Shown here: in pieces, positions 1 to 6,993 of the stretch
How positions within the stretch are numbered: position 1 is the stretch's first letter
Layout of the letters: the number at the start of each line of letters is the position of its first letter
Assembly (NCBI GenBank): GCA_035291705.1
Contig: DATDRM010000217.1
Coordinates: forward strand, 1-20,194
DNA length: 20,194 nucleotides
Origin: DATDRM01 sp035291705
GTDB taxonomy: Bacteria > Chloroflexota > Anaerolineae > Anaerolineales > UBA4823
Reading direction: 5' to 3'
Translations under genes and position numbers: made by a program
Notes under the pieces: generated by a model
Seen by the model: only the letters and a program-made list of their open reading frames with translations
Databases searched by the model: none
Told to the model about the DNA's origin: nothing

Positions 1-20
1 CACGCTTCACGTTATCCGTT

Positions 21-1583
21 TCACTTCGGCTTGGGCATCTTATAAAACGTATACGGCTCGTCAGGATAATAGTGATAAACCGACCGGTCAGGGTAGGCTT
101 CTGCCACAGCACGGTCTGGTCTATCTCCCCGGCTGAAGATAAAGATATACGGGGTGTTCAGGAATGGGTCTTGCAGTTCCAGAAGCACGCCATAGTCCAT
201 CCACTGTTTTGGATGAACCACGATCAGCGCGGGGGTCAGTTCCTGGGCCTGAGGGGAAGAGAAGGGCAGCAAATCGGAGCGCTGCATGCCATACAGGCCG
301 CGCATGCCCTGCAAGCGCATCGGGGTATAGAAAATCAGGTTGGCAGAGAGCAGCAGAGCCAGTATGGCGACGACTGCCAGCGGCCGGGCCTGCCGCCAAC
401 CGTGGTAGGTCTTCCATGGCTCTCCGGGTTGGAGCGGCCAGCCAGCCAACCAGGCGATCCCCGCGCCGCTGAACAAGGTCAAGCTGAACAGAGCTTCGTA
501 ATAGTAACGCGGTCCAAACAGCCACGCCCCCACCCAATACGCCAGGTAAAACAGCACCAGGCTGGGGAAAACCGCAGCGACCAAAAACGCCCGCCAGCTG
601 CGACGCAAGACTACTGCAAGCAGGCCAAACGGCAGGAAGACCCAAGAGTAACGTGCCCATCCGAAAAGGTCGCCGTAGCCAACAAACAAACTAAAGCGGG
701 TATTGATCCGGGCGAGATTAAGACTATGCCCCGCTTCGATACGCCCATAACCTGGGCCAAAGCCAATCTTGTCATAAGGCCACCACAAGGTGTACGGGTT
801 GAACCAGGGATCTCCAGTTACAGCGGATTGCCATAAGAAATTCAAAGCCGCAACTGCCAGGGCCAGCAACCCGATGACCAACACCCCCCGGCGAGCAGGC
901 CGATCTCCGCGCAGCAGCAAGTACAAGCCGTGGATCGCAAAGGGCAGCCCAAGAGCCAAAGCAGTCAGGGGGCGAGTGAGGGCCAGCAACCCAAGCGTCA
1001 AGCCAGCCGTCACGGTGGGTATCCAGCGCGGCGTGGGGACTCGCGGGCCAAAGGAATCCAACCAGGCCAGGGTAAAGGCGAGGCTCAGGACCAATCCAAA
1101 GGGGTGCGAGAGTAATGAGCCGGAATTCATCAGGAAAAAGGGCGAGGTAAGGGTAAGCCCCGCTGCCAATAAGCCTACCGTTTCCCCCCAGATCTTCTTG
1201 CCCAGGCGATAGGTCAGCCACACACCCAGGCCGGCCAGCAAGGGATTTACCAGCGAACGCACGCCGAAGCGGACACCGATAGCTAACAAGACCGGCCAAC
1301 CGAGTGGATACTTCCCAAAGCGCTGCCCTTGGAAGTCCACAACGAATGGCACCAGGAAACTTTTCGGGTCAACCGGGGAAGGGACGGTTAACTTACCTCC
1401 AGCGATGGCCTCCGCCTGCCAGACATAGGCAATTTCATCTTCAATGTGGGGAATGCCCTCGAAGATTCGCTTGGTGACGAGATAGGTGACCAGGACAGCT
1501 AACAGGCTGAGGGCGAGGGCGAGGTGCTCGACGCGCAAGGCCCTGAAAGGTTTACGAAGTTCTATTCCGGGCAGGAAATGCAT
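21..1583 (-). CDS. GT39-like polytopic membrane glycosyltransferase
   Basis: Predicted integral membrane protein of 520 aa resembling dolichyl-phosphate-mannose mannosyltransferase-like (GT-C fold, GT39/PMT) proteins, which move a sugar from a lipid-phosphate carrier to a protein or lipid outside the membrane. About ten hydrophobic helices are visible, the first at residues 20-37. The first outside loop carries an acidic pair (Asp49-Glu50, in HIEDEIAYVWQAE), typical of the GT-C catalytic loop. The reading frame stays open upstream to 1781, but that stretch overlaps the nucleotidase gene antisense-free in another frame and looks Arg/Pro-rich and non-native. The ATG at 1583 lies 17 bp after the preceding stop and leads directly into the first helix, so it is preferred, although no clear ribosome binding site precedes it. 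It is the last gene of the minus-strand cluster. The family call is fairly firm; donor and acceptor are unknown. Confidence 0.75.
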   Translation of the reverse strand: MHFLPGIELRKPFRALRVEHLALALSLLAVLVTYLVTKRIFEGIPHIEDEIAYVWQAEAIAGGKLTVPSPVDPKSFLVPFVVDFQGQRFGKYPLGWPVLLAIGVRFGVRSLVNPLLAGLGVWLTYRLGKKIWGETVGLLAAGLTLTSPFFLMNSGSLLSHPFGLVLSLAFTLAWLDSFGPRVPTPRWIPTVTAGLTLGLLALTRPLTALALGLPFAIHGLYLLLRGDRPARRGVLVIGLLALAVAALNFLWQSAVTGDPWFNPYTLWWPYDKIGFGPGYGRIEAGHSLNLARINTRFSLFVGYGDLFGWARYSWVFLPFGLLAVVLRRSWRAFLVAAVFPSLVLFYLAYWVGAWLFGPRYYYEALFSLTLFSGAGIAWLAGWPLQPGEPWKTYHGWRQARPLAVVAILALLLSANLIFYTPMRLQGMRGLYGMQRSDLLPFSSPQAQELTPALIVVHPKQWMDYGVLLELQDPFLNTPYIFIFSRGDRPDRAVAEAYPDRSVYHYYPDEPYTFYKMPKPK

Positions 1584-1600
1584 GGTGTGGAGGGTGGTAA

Positions 1601-2596
1601 TCAGGCGCGCAGGGTGCGTAAGGTCTGCAAAGCAGCCGCGTGCAGCAGGCGGTTGGAAGCCAGGATGCCCCGGTTGTGAGAAAGTACGCGACCGGCGGAA
1701 AAATCGAGCGGGTTCCCGTCCAGATCGGTGACCTGCCCGCCGGCTTCTTCTACCAGCAGGGAACCAGCTGCCTGGTCCCATATTTTCTCCCGGTAGTCGG
1801 GCTGCTTGGGGGAAAGCAACCGCAGGTACAGCTCGCCTGCCCCGGCTGCCAGGAGCAGATACTTTGCCTGGCTATCCATGCGCACCGGCTCCGCCTTCAC
1901 CCCCAAAATATCAGCCAGCTGGTCGACCTGGCTCACATTGGTATGACCGGATTCAAAGGAACGCAGCAGCCTGGCCTGAGCGGGTGCGGAATTTCGCGAG
2001 GCGCGCAAGGCATGCAACTGTTCCACTTTCTCATCCAGAGAACTAACCCAGGCTCCCTCTCCGCGCACAGCCACAGCCAGAGAGCCCGGACCTCCGAGTT
2101 CAGGCCGGTAACCGTCGACTAGGTTTGGACAACCCACGACACCGATCTGAACCTGCCCCTCCATGACCAATGCCAGGGCGACCGCGTATTGATCGCCACG
2201 CAGGAAGCCCTTGGTGCCATCGATCGGGTCTAATGTCCAGAAGCGATGGGCGGGTTCCCCTGCACCGCGGTCGATCCAGGCACACACTCTCTCCGGCGTG
2301 GCCTGAGGCTGCGCGTAGGAAACAAAATGGACCACCTGGTCGAGCGTGTGTCTCTCGCCGGACTGGCGCAATGCCAGGGAATCTTCCTCAGCCACCAAGG
2401 GATCATCCGGGAAGGCAGAGGCCAACAGATGCCCGACCACAGCCTGCGAGGCAAAGTCAGCCACCGTGACCGGTGAGCGGTCCTCCTTCAGCAGGGCTGG
2501 CGAGACCATTTCAGCCTGCACCTGCTTGACCAGCTGACAAGCCTGGCGCACGGCGTGCAGTGCAAATTGAGTTTCGTCGTTCAAAAGGCTATACAT
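1601..2596 (-). CDS. HAL2-type 3'(2'),5'-bisphosphate nucleotidase (inositol monophosphatase superfamily)
   Basis: Predicted cytoplasmic, Mg-dependent, Li-sensitive-type phosphatase of 331 aa. HAL2/SAL1 enzymes hydrolyse 3'-phosphoadenosine 5'-phosphate (PAP) to AMP, clearing a by-product of sulfate activation. All superfamily metal-site motifs are present: Asp47 in SPVTVADFAS, Glu70-Glu71 in AEEDS, DPIDGT at 123-128, and WDQAAG at 273-278. The run DPIDGTKGFLRGDQYAVAL and the motif DSQAKY (241-246) are characteristic of the HAL2/SAL1 branch rather than of SuhB or classic CysQ. Length fits the family. It starts 28 bp after rimO and ends 17 bp before the glycosyltransferase, so co-transcription is likely. 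No sulfate-assimilation gene is adjacent, so the physiological link is open. Inositol polyphosphate phosphatase activity is an alternative or additional function. Confidence 0.85.
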   Translation of the reverse strand: MYSLLNDETQFALHAVRQACQLVKQVQAEMVSPALLKEDRSPVTVADFASQAVVGHLLASAFPDDPLVAEEDSLALRQSGERHTLDQVVHFVSYAQPQATPERVCAWIDRGAGEPAHRFWTLDPIDGTKGFLRGDQYAVALALVMEGQVQIGVVGCPNLVDGYRPELGGPGSLAVAVRGEGAWVSSLDEKVEQLHALRASRNSAPAQARLLRSFESGHTNVSQVDQLADILGVKAEPVRMDSQAKYLLLAAGAGELYLRLLSPKQPDYREKIWDQAAGSLLVEEAGGQVTDLDGNPLDFSAGRVLSHNRGILASNRLLHAAALQTLRTLRA

Positions 2597-2624
2597 GGGC
2601 CACTATTATTGCTCGATATCCATG

Positions 2625-4031
2625 TCAAGCAGACTTCTTGTCTGCCAAACGAATCATTGACCGGCTGGTCGCGACCGTCCCGATCAAGTCGTATGCCATC
2701 GCTCCGCTGATCCGCACGGGGAGGATTTCGCCGACCGGGAGGTCGCCCTCAACGATCACCAGCCCATCGATCTCCGGGGCATCGCGGTAGGTGCGGCCCA
2801 GAGAGAGGCCATCCCCCTGGCCTTCGATAAGCACGTCCAACGTCTTTCCAACGAAGGACTGGTTCTTTTCCAACGAAATGGCCTGCTGCATGGCCATCAA
2901 CCGCTCCCAGCGTTCTTGTTTGATCTCGGCCAGGACGGGATCGCCCAGAGGTTCACTGGCCGTACCCGGCTCGAAAGAAAACTGGAACGCGCCCACCCGG
3001 TCGAATCGAACTTCTTTTACGAAGTCCAACAGCGCCTGGAACTCTGCGTCGGTTTCACCCGGGTAGCCGACGATAAATGTCGTCCGGATGGCCAGATCAG
3101 GCATGGCGCCCCGCATCTTCTGCAGAGTGCGATGGACCCACTCCATGTTGGCCGGCCGGCGCATACGGCGCAGCACTGCCGGGTGGGCATGCTGCAGGGG
3201 AATATCCAGGTAGGGCACGATCTGAGGATTCGCGGCCATGGCATCGATCAAGCGGTCGGTTACGTATCCAGGATAAGCATACAAGACGCGGATCCAGGCC
3301 ACCCCTTGTGCAGAGAAGCCATTCCCACTCCGGGATGTCTGCAGCGTTGCCACAAGACTTTCGAGCAGGTGAGCCAGGCCGTCTTTCATGCCCAGGTCAT
3401 GGCCGTAATCGGTTGTATCCTGGGCGATCAAGATCAGCTCGCGCACACCCATCTCCTGCAAGGAGCGACTCTCTTCCAGGATGGTTTCCACCGGCCGGCT
3501 GACCGCCGTCCCCTTAATGAGCGGGATGGCGCAAAAAGCACAAGGCCGGCGGCAGCCATCAGCGATTTTGATGTAAGCGCTTGCCCCTTGAATCGCCACA
3601 CGCGCTATCCCACGCTCGTCCCCACCAATCGTAGGGGTTTCGGGCAAGTGATAGACTGGTTTAGGATGTTTGCCACCCCGCAGGCTTTGCACCACATCGA
3701 CAATATCCATCCAGCGCCGTGTACCGAGGATGCCGTCGATCCCAGGCACCTGGCGAGCTATCTGGGCGCCATAGCGTTGTGTCAGGCAGCCAGCAGCGAT
3801 GAGCACCTGCCCCTGGCGTTTGTTAGCGGCCAGCTCGGCGAGCACCTGCAGCGACTCTTCTTTCGCCGGACCGATGAATCCACAGGTGTTGACGATCAAC
3901 ACGCTCGCTCGATCGGGCTCGTCCATAGATCGATAACCTGACCCGACCAGCAGCCGGGCCATCGACTGCGAGTCGACGGTGTTCTTCGAACATCCCAATG
4001 AAACCAGGTGGAAGGTCTTTGCGGTCGTCAT
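2625..4031 (-). CDS. rimO: Ribosomal protein S12 methylthiotransferase RimO
   Basis: Radical SAM enzyme of 468 aa that adds a methylthio group to the conserved aspartate of ribosomal protein S12. The N-terminal UPF0004-type domain has its three cluster cysteines (Cys14 in SLGCSKNTVDS, Cys50 in VNTCGFI, Cys82 in AAGCLTQ). The central radical SAM domain carries Cys160-x3-Cys164-x2-Cys167 in the stretch DGCRRPCAFCAIP. A TRAM-like beta-rich domain occupies roughly residues 400-455 (LDVLIEGQGDG, GRTYRDAPEIDG). The SLGCSKN start and the TRAM segment with 'YRDAPEIDG' separate RimO from the tRNA enzymes MiaB and MtaB. The ATG overlaps the end of the RodZ-like gene by 4 bp (ATGA), which implies translational coupling. 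Length and motifs are complete. Confidence 0.96.
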   Translation of the reverse strand: MTTAKTFHLVSLGCSKNTVDSQSMARLLVGSGYRSMDEPDRASVLIVNTCGFIGPAKEESLQVLAELAANKRQGQVLIAAGCLTQRYGAQIARQVPGIDGILGTRRWMDIVDVVQSLRGGKHPKPVYHLPETPTIGGDERGIARVAIQGASAYIKIADGCRRPCAFCAIPLIKGTAVSRPVETILEESRSLQEMGVRELILIAQDTTDYGHDLGMKDGLAHLLESLVATLQTSRSGNGFSAQGVAWIRVLYAYPGYVTDRLIDAMAANPQIVPYLDIPLQHAHPAVLRRMRRPANMEWVHRTLQKMRGAMPDLAIRTTFIVGYPGETDAEFQALLDFVKEVRFDRVGAFQFSFEPGTASEPLGDPVLAEIKQERWERLMAMQQAISLEKNQSFVGKTLDVLIEGQGDGLSLGRTYRDAPEIDGLVIVEGDLPVGEILPVRISGAMAYDLIGTVATSRSMIRLADKKSA

Positions 4032-5311
4032 GGCAGAGGGGTGGGTTGGGGTTGCTCCGTGGCGGCTGGGGTTGCTGTGGCAGCCCGGGTGGGGGTTGGT
4101 GTTGAGGTTATCGTCGGGGTTGGCAAGACCATGCCTTCCTTGGTAAAAAGGCGATATACCACTTCCCCATATTCACCCAAGATCCCTAGATCAGTCTGGT
4201 TAAAAAACATCTGCAGCGCAGCACCGTTGCCGGTCAAGACCTCGATCTGCACCTCGCCAGCAAAGGTGTATGCATTCCCTGGCGCTACCCGGCCTTCGAA
4301 TTCGACTTCCCCGTCCACGGTCACCCGAAGCCAGGTGCGATGGAGGACGGTGATATAAATCTGCACAGGGGCACTGCCTTCCCCAGGCCCGGTCGCCACA
4401 GGAGAGCCTTCAATGGCTGGCTGCTCGGTTGCATCAACAGGGACTGCGGGGAGCGTGCCCTCCAAGGGGCTCACTTCGGTGGGTGAGGCTGAAGCCGTGG
4501 GCACTTCGGAGGAGGTCATCGCCGGGGTAATACGCAGCGCCTCAGCAATCGAAGGCACCGTGGCGGAAGGCTGCTCAGATCTACGCAGGGTGCTAATCCG
4601 AATGGCACCCCAAATTACGAAACCAATCAGAGATAGACCCAGGACCCCTCCAATGAGGAAATCGTTGGAAAGCAGTCGGCGCAGCGAGGCAGGGATTGGC
4701 TGGCGAGTTGAGCGGGGGGATGGCGGCCTTGGGCGTTTCGCCTGCTTCTCCGCCAGGCGGGCTTGCAATCCATCGGCATAGTGCAGCAGCAGCGGCTCAG
4801 GATCCAGGCTGAGAAAGCTGGCATAATTGTACAACATGCCACGCCCCTGTACTGGTGAGGGCAGACCATCCAGATCGCCGGCTTCTAACGCCTGCAGGTA
4901 ATGCCGCCGGAGGCGTGTATTTCGTTCGACTTCCTCCAGGGAGAGGCCCAGCAGCTCGCGTCGTTCGTGCAACTGCCGGCCAACTTCTGCAAAAATAACT
5001 GCCGCGCCTTCCAGGGCAGCCTGTGTTCCCGGAGGAGGCTCTGGGAGAGCTTCGGGGACCAAAGCGACTGGGGAGATGGGTACTTCGCCATCCAGCGAGC
5101 TCAAAAACGATTCCGGGTTCAGGCCAAGATAACCCGCGTAAGCGCGCAAAAAGCCGCGCCCCTGGGCTTTGGAAGGCAGGCGACTGAAATCCCCCCTTTC
5201 CAGCGCTTCAAGATAGTGCAAGCGGATGTGGGTTGCCTGAGCAGCCTGCTCTAGGGTAAGGTTACGCTCCTGGCGAGCCTGGCGAAGTTGTTGGCCAATT
5301 GTCTCTGTCAT
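4028..5311 (-). CDS. RodZ-like transmembrane protein with two tandem helix-turn-helix domains
   Basis: Predicted single-pass membrane protein of 427 aa. Two homologous RodZ-type HTH domains lie at about residues 4-70 and 107-175; both contain the pattern HYLxALExGDxxxLPSxxQGRG. A basic Pro/Arg-rich linker (190-215) leads to one transmembrane helix (218-238), a Pro/Ser/Thr-rich spacer, a beta-rich DUF4115-like domain (about 316-392) and a Pro/Thr tail. RodZ links the cytoplasmic MreB cytoskeleton to cell-wall synthesis; only one N-terminal HTH is usual. The frame is open to 5452, but that extension runs through the terminator hairpin at 5378-5419, so the ATG at 5311, immediately before the HTH, is chosen. 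There is no obvious ribosome binding site. A TATTAT -10-like box lies on the minus strand at 5363-5368 without a good -35. No mreB is in view, so a regulatory role cannot be excluded. Confidence 0.82.
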   Translation of the reverse strand: MTETIGQQLRQARQERNLTLEQAAQATHIRLHYLEALERGDFSRLPSKAQGRGFLRAYAGYLGLNPESFLSSLDGEVPISPVALVPEALPEPPPGTQAALEGAAVIFAEVGRQLHERRELLGLSLEEVERNTRLRRHYLQALEAGDLDGLPSPVQGRGMLYNYASFLSLDPEPLLLHYADGLQARLAEKQAKRPRPPSPRSTRQPIPASLRRLLSNDFLIGGVLGLSLIGFVIWGAIRISTLRRSEQPSATVPSIAEALRITPAMTSSEVPTASASPTEVSPLEGTLPAVPVDATEQPAIEGSPVATGPGEGSAPVQIYITVLHRTWLRVTVDGEVEFEGRVAPGNAYTFAGEVQIEVLTGNGAALQMFFNQTDLGILGEYGEVVYRLFTKEGMVLPTPTITSTPTPTRAATATPAATEQPQPTPLP

Positions 5312-5377
5312 TGGACCAGAAGAACCACGAACCCTGGTCTCTAAATGATCCCTGAGTTCTGGATAATATGGTTGGCG

Positions 5378-5419
5378 AAAAATACCGGCCTGGCGGCTCT
5401 CAATCTGCTTCCAGGCCGG
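5378..5419 (-). terminator. Rho-independent terminator of rplI
   Basis: Read on the minus strand, the sequence has perfect 9-bp arms CCGGCCTGG and CCAGGCCGG (plus-strand 5385-5393 and 5411-5419) with a 17-nt loop, followed at once by TATTTTT. It lies about 70 nt beyond the rplI stop codon and before the RodZ-like start, which is the position expected for the end of the rplI transcript. Confidence 0.82.
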
Positions 5420-5490
5420 CGATCCCGTTCGGATGAGTCGTACCTGCCCCACAGCAGGTTAAATCTTCTACCTCAACCTCGGCGTAAGGC

Positions 5491-6063
5491 TTATCCTGCC
5501 GTTATTTCTGCTTCGCTCGTTTCAGCCTGATCGGCATCCTCGGCACTTGGAATTTCCGGAGCCTGGTCTGCGATCACTGGGGAGGATTCTGTCGCCAAAT
5601 CTGGTACGCTCAGGCCTTCGCCCTCCCGGTGCACGATGACGGTCACCTCGGGCACCAGATCTACCGTTAGCCGAATGTGAACTTTATGCTCACCCAAGGC
5701 ACGTAAGGGTTGGGTGTCGATCTGACGGCGAGGGATCTCGAGGCCGGCCTTCTTACTGACAGCGGCAGCGATCATTTGAGTGGTGATCGATCCGTAGAGC
5801 TTGCCAGTCTCGCTGGCCTTAGCCGGGAAGGCTAAAAGCGCGCCGTTCAAGCGCTCGGCTACGCTGCTCATCTCCTGGTTAAGTACCTCGCGGCGGGTGG
5901 TCGCCTCAGCCCGGATAGATTCGACTTGTTTCAGTGCCCCTGGAGTCGCCAGCACTGCCAGCTCTTGCGGGAGCAGGTAATTGCGACCGTAGCCATCAGC
6001 GACACGCTTAACATCCCCCGCCCGGCCAAGCTTATAAACGTCCTTCAACAACAATACTTTCAT
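5491..6063 (-). CDS. rplI: Large ribosomal subunit protein bL9
   Basis: Ribosomal protein L9 of 190 aa, which binds 23S rRNA at the base of the L1 stalk. The start MKVLLLKDVYKLGRAGDV and the segment VADGYGRNYLLPQELA (residues 22-37) are the bL9 N-terminal signature. The long connecting helix spans about 42-77, and the C-terminal domain about 80-150 (ETGKLYGSITTQMIAAAV, RALGEHKVHIRLTVDLVPEVTVIV). Typical bL9 is about 150 aa; here a further 40 residues form an acidic, low-complexity tail rich in Glu, Asp, Ala and Ser. The ATG at 6063 has an AAAGGG-containing leader; the frame stays open further upstream, but that part lacks L9 similarity and overlaps the divergent recO region. It is transcribed from the promoter at 6166-6194 and ends at the terminator around 5400. 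Confidence 0.96.
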   Translation of the reverse strand: MKVLLLKDVYKLGRAGDVKRVADGYGRNYLLPQELAVLATPGALKQVESIRAEATTRREVLNQEMSSVAERLNGALLAFPAKASETGKLYGSITTQMIAAAVSKKAGLEIPRRQIDTQPLRALGEHKVHIRLTVDLVPEVTVIVHREGEGLSVPDLATESSPVIADQAPEIPSAEDADQAETSEAEITAG

Positions 6064-6165
6064 CTCAAGCCCTTTCTGTTTCGCGCTCTGCGCGTAGATG
6101 TGCGCGCCCAGACCAGCGCGCATAAAGCACGCCCGGGCGAAGGGTACAACGCTCCGGGCAGGCAG

Positions 6166-6194
6166 ATTGTACCAGAAGGGCTGCACAGCGTCAA
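6166..6194 (-). promoter_or_regulatory. Sigma-70-type promoter of rplI
   Basis: On the minus strand, TTGACG (6194-6189) and TACAAT (6171-6166) are separated by exactly 17 bp. A transcript would start near 6159, giving a leader of about 96 nt before the rplI ATG. Two hairpins can form in that leader: 6132-6158 and 6101-6122. Confidence 0.7.
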
Positions 6195-6215
6195 CGCCGA
6201 TTCCCTGCATTCGGG

Positions 6216-6221
6216 TATAAT
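6216..6221 (+). promoter_or_regulatory. Putative recO -10 box
   Basis: A perfect TATAAT ends 6 bp before the recO ATG, so the predicted transcription start coincides with the A of the start codon. No convincing -35 hexamer is seen 16-18 bp upstream, and there is no ribosome binding site, which fits a leaderless mRNA. Confidence 0.5.
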
Positions 6222-6227
6222 GCTCGC

Positions 6228-6989
6228 ATGCCTTCCCGCGACCGCACGACCCGGACGGAAGCTGTTGTGCTGCGCCACAGCGATTGGGGAGAAGCTGACC
6301 GCATCTTGTGGCTCTATACGCGCCAGATGGGAAAAGTACGCGCCATAGCGAAAGGCGTCCGTAAAATCCGTTCTCGCAAGGCAGGGCACCTGGAGCCATT
6401 CACGCGGGTCATATTGTTGCTTGCGCACGGGCGCGACTTGCCAATCGTCACCCAGGCTGAAACGATGGAGGCCTATATACCCCTGCGGGAGGACTTAATC
6501 AGGCTGGGTTACGCGGCGTATGTCGTCGAAATCTTGGATCGATTTACTTATGAAGGAGATGAAAACCAACCCCTTTACCGTTTATTGGTCGATACCCTGG
6601 CCCGCTTGAACACAGGCTTGGAGCCGACCGTGGTAGTGCGGTATTATGAACTGCGCTTGCTCGAACTGCTCGGTTACCGGCCGCAGCTGTTTGCCTGCGT
6701 CAATTGCGAAACGGAAATCCAGCCCACCGATCAGTACTTTTCACTTGCCCAAGGGGGAGTGCTTTGCCCCAAATGCGGCTTGGATGCCACGGAAGCCAGC
6801 CAGATCTCAGTATCCTTGCTTAAGTACCTGAGGCACTTCCAACGGAGTACCTTTGCCGAGGCAGCCCGTGTCCGGCTTAGCCCGGATCTAAACCGACAAA
6901 TGGAATCCCTTCTGCAGCGCTATATCACACATCTATTAGAACGCGGCCTCAATACCCCTGCCTTTATCCGCTCCGTGCAGCGAGAATGA
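6228..6989 (+). CDS. recO: DNA repair protein RecO
   Basis: Recombination mediator of 253 aa that acts with RecR (and RecF) to load RecA on SSB-coated single strands in gap repair. The N-terminal OB-fold begins with RTEAVVLRHSDWGEADRIL and continues with GKVRAIAKGVRKIRSRKAG (about 35-53), the usual RecO opening. The helical C-terminal part contains a zinc-finger-like set Cys157-x2-Cys160 and Cys180-x2-Cys183, as in many RecO proteins, with FSLAQGGVLCPKC between. The family-typical YYELRLLELLGYRP lies at 139-152. Length matches the family. The ATG at 6228 follows a TATAAT box with no room for a leader. The gene converges on the histidine kinase with only 4 bp between the stop codons, so no separate terminator fits between them. 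Confidence 0.95.
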   Translation: MPSRDRTTRTEAVVLRHSDWGEADRILWLYTRQMGKVRAIAKGVRKIRSRKAGHLEPFTRVILLLAHGRDLPIVTQAETMEAYIPLREDLIRLGYAAYVVEILDRFTYEGDENQPLYRLLVDTLARLNTGLEPTVVVRYYELRLLELLGYRPQLFACVNCETEIQPTDQYFSLAQGGVLCPKCGLDATEASQISVSLLKYLRHFQRSTFAEAARVRLSPDLNRQMESLLQRYITHLLERGLNTPAFIRSVQRE

Positions 6990-6993
6990 TTTT

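Noticed and set aside
72..836. Plus-strand open frame opposite the glycosyltransferase
   Set aside because: Antisense to a well-supported membrane protein, with no recognisable domain or ribosome binding site.
1584..1781. N-terminal extension of the glycosyltransferase frame
   Set aside because: It overlaps the nucleotidase coding region, is Arg/Pro-rich without family character, and would push the first membrane helix inward; the ATG at 1583 is better.
2629..2645. GCAGAC/GTCTGC hairpin at the end of rimO as a terminator
   Set aside because: It lies within the coding end, has no U-tract, and the next gene starts 28 bp later in the same direction.
2916..3941. Long plus-strand open frame opposite rimO
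   Set aside because: The translation has no family character, and the opposite strand encodes all RimO cysteine motifs; it is a codon-bias shadow.
5312..5452. N-terminal extension of the RodZ-like frame
   Set aside because: It runs through the terminator hairpin at 5378-5419 and precedes the canonical HTH start.
6064..6399. Upstream extension of the rplI frame
   Set aside because: It crosses the rplI promoter and overlaps recO antisense; L9 begins at MKVLLL.
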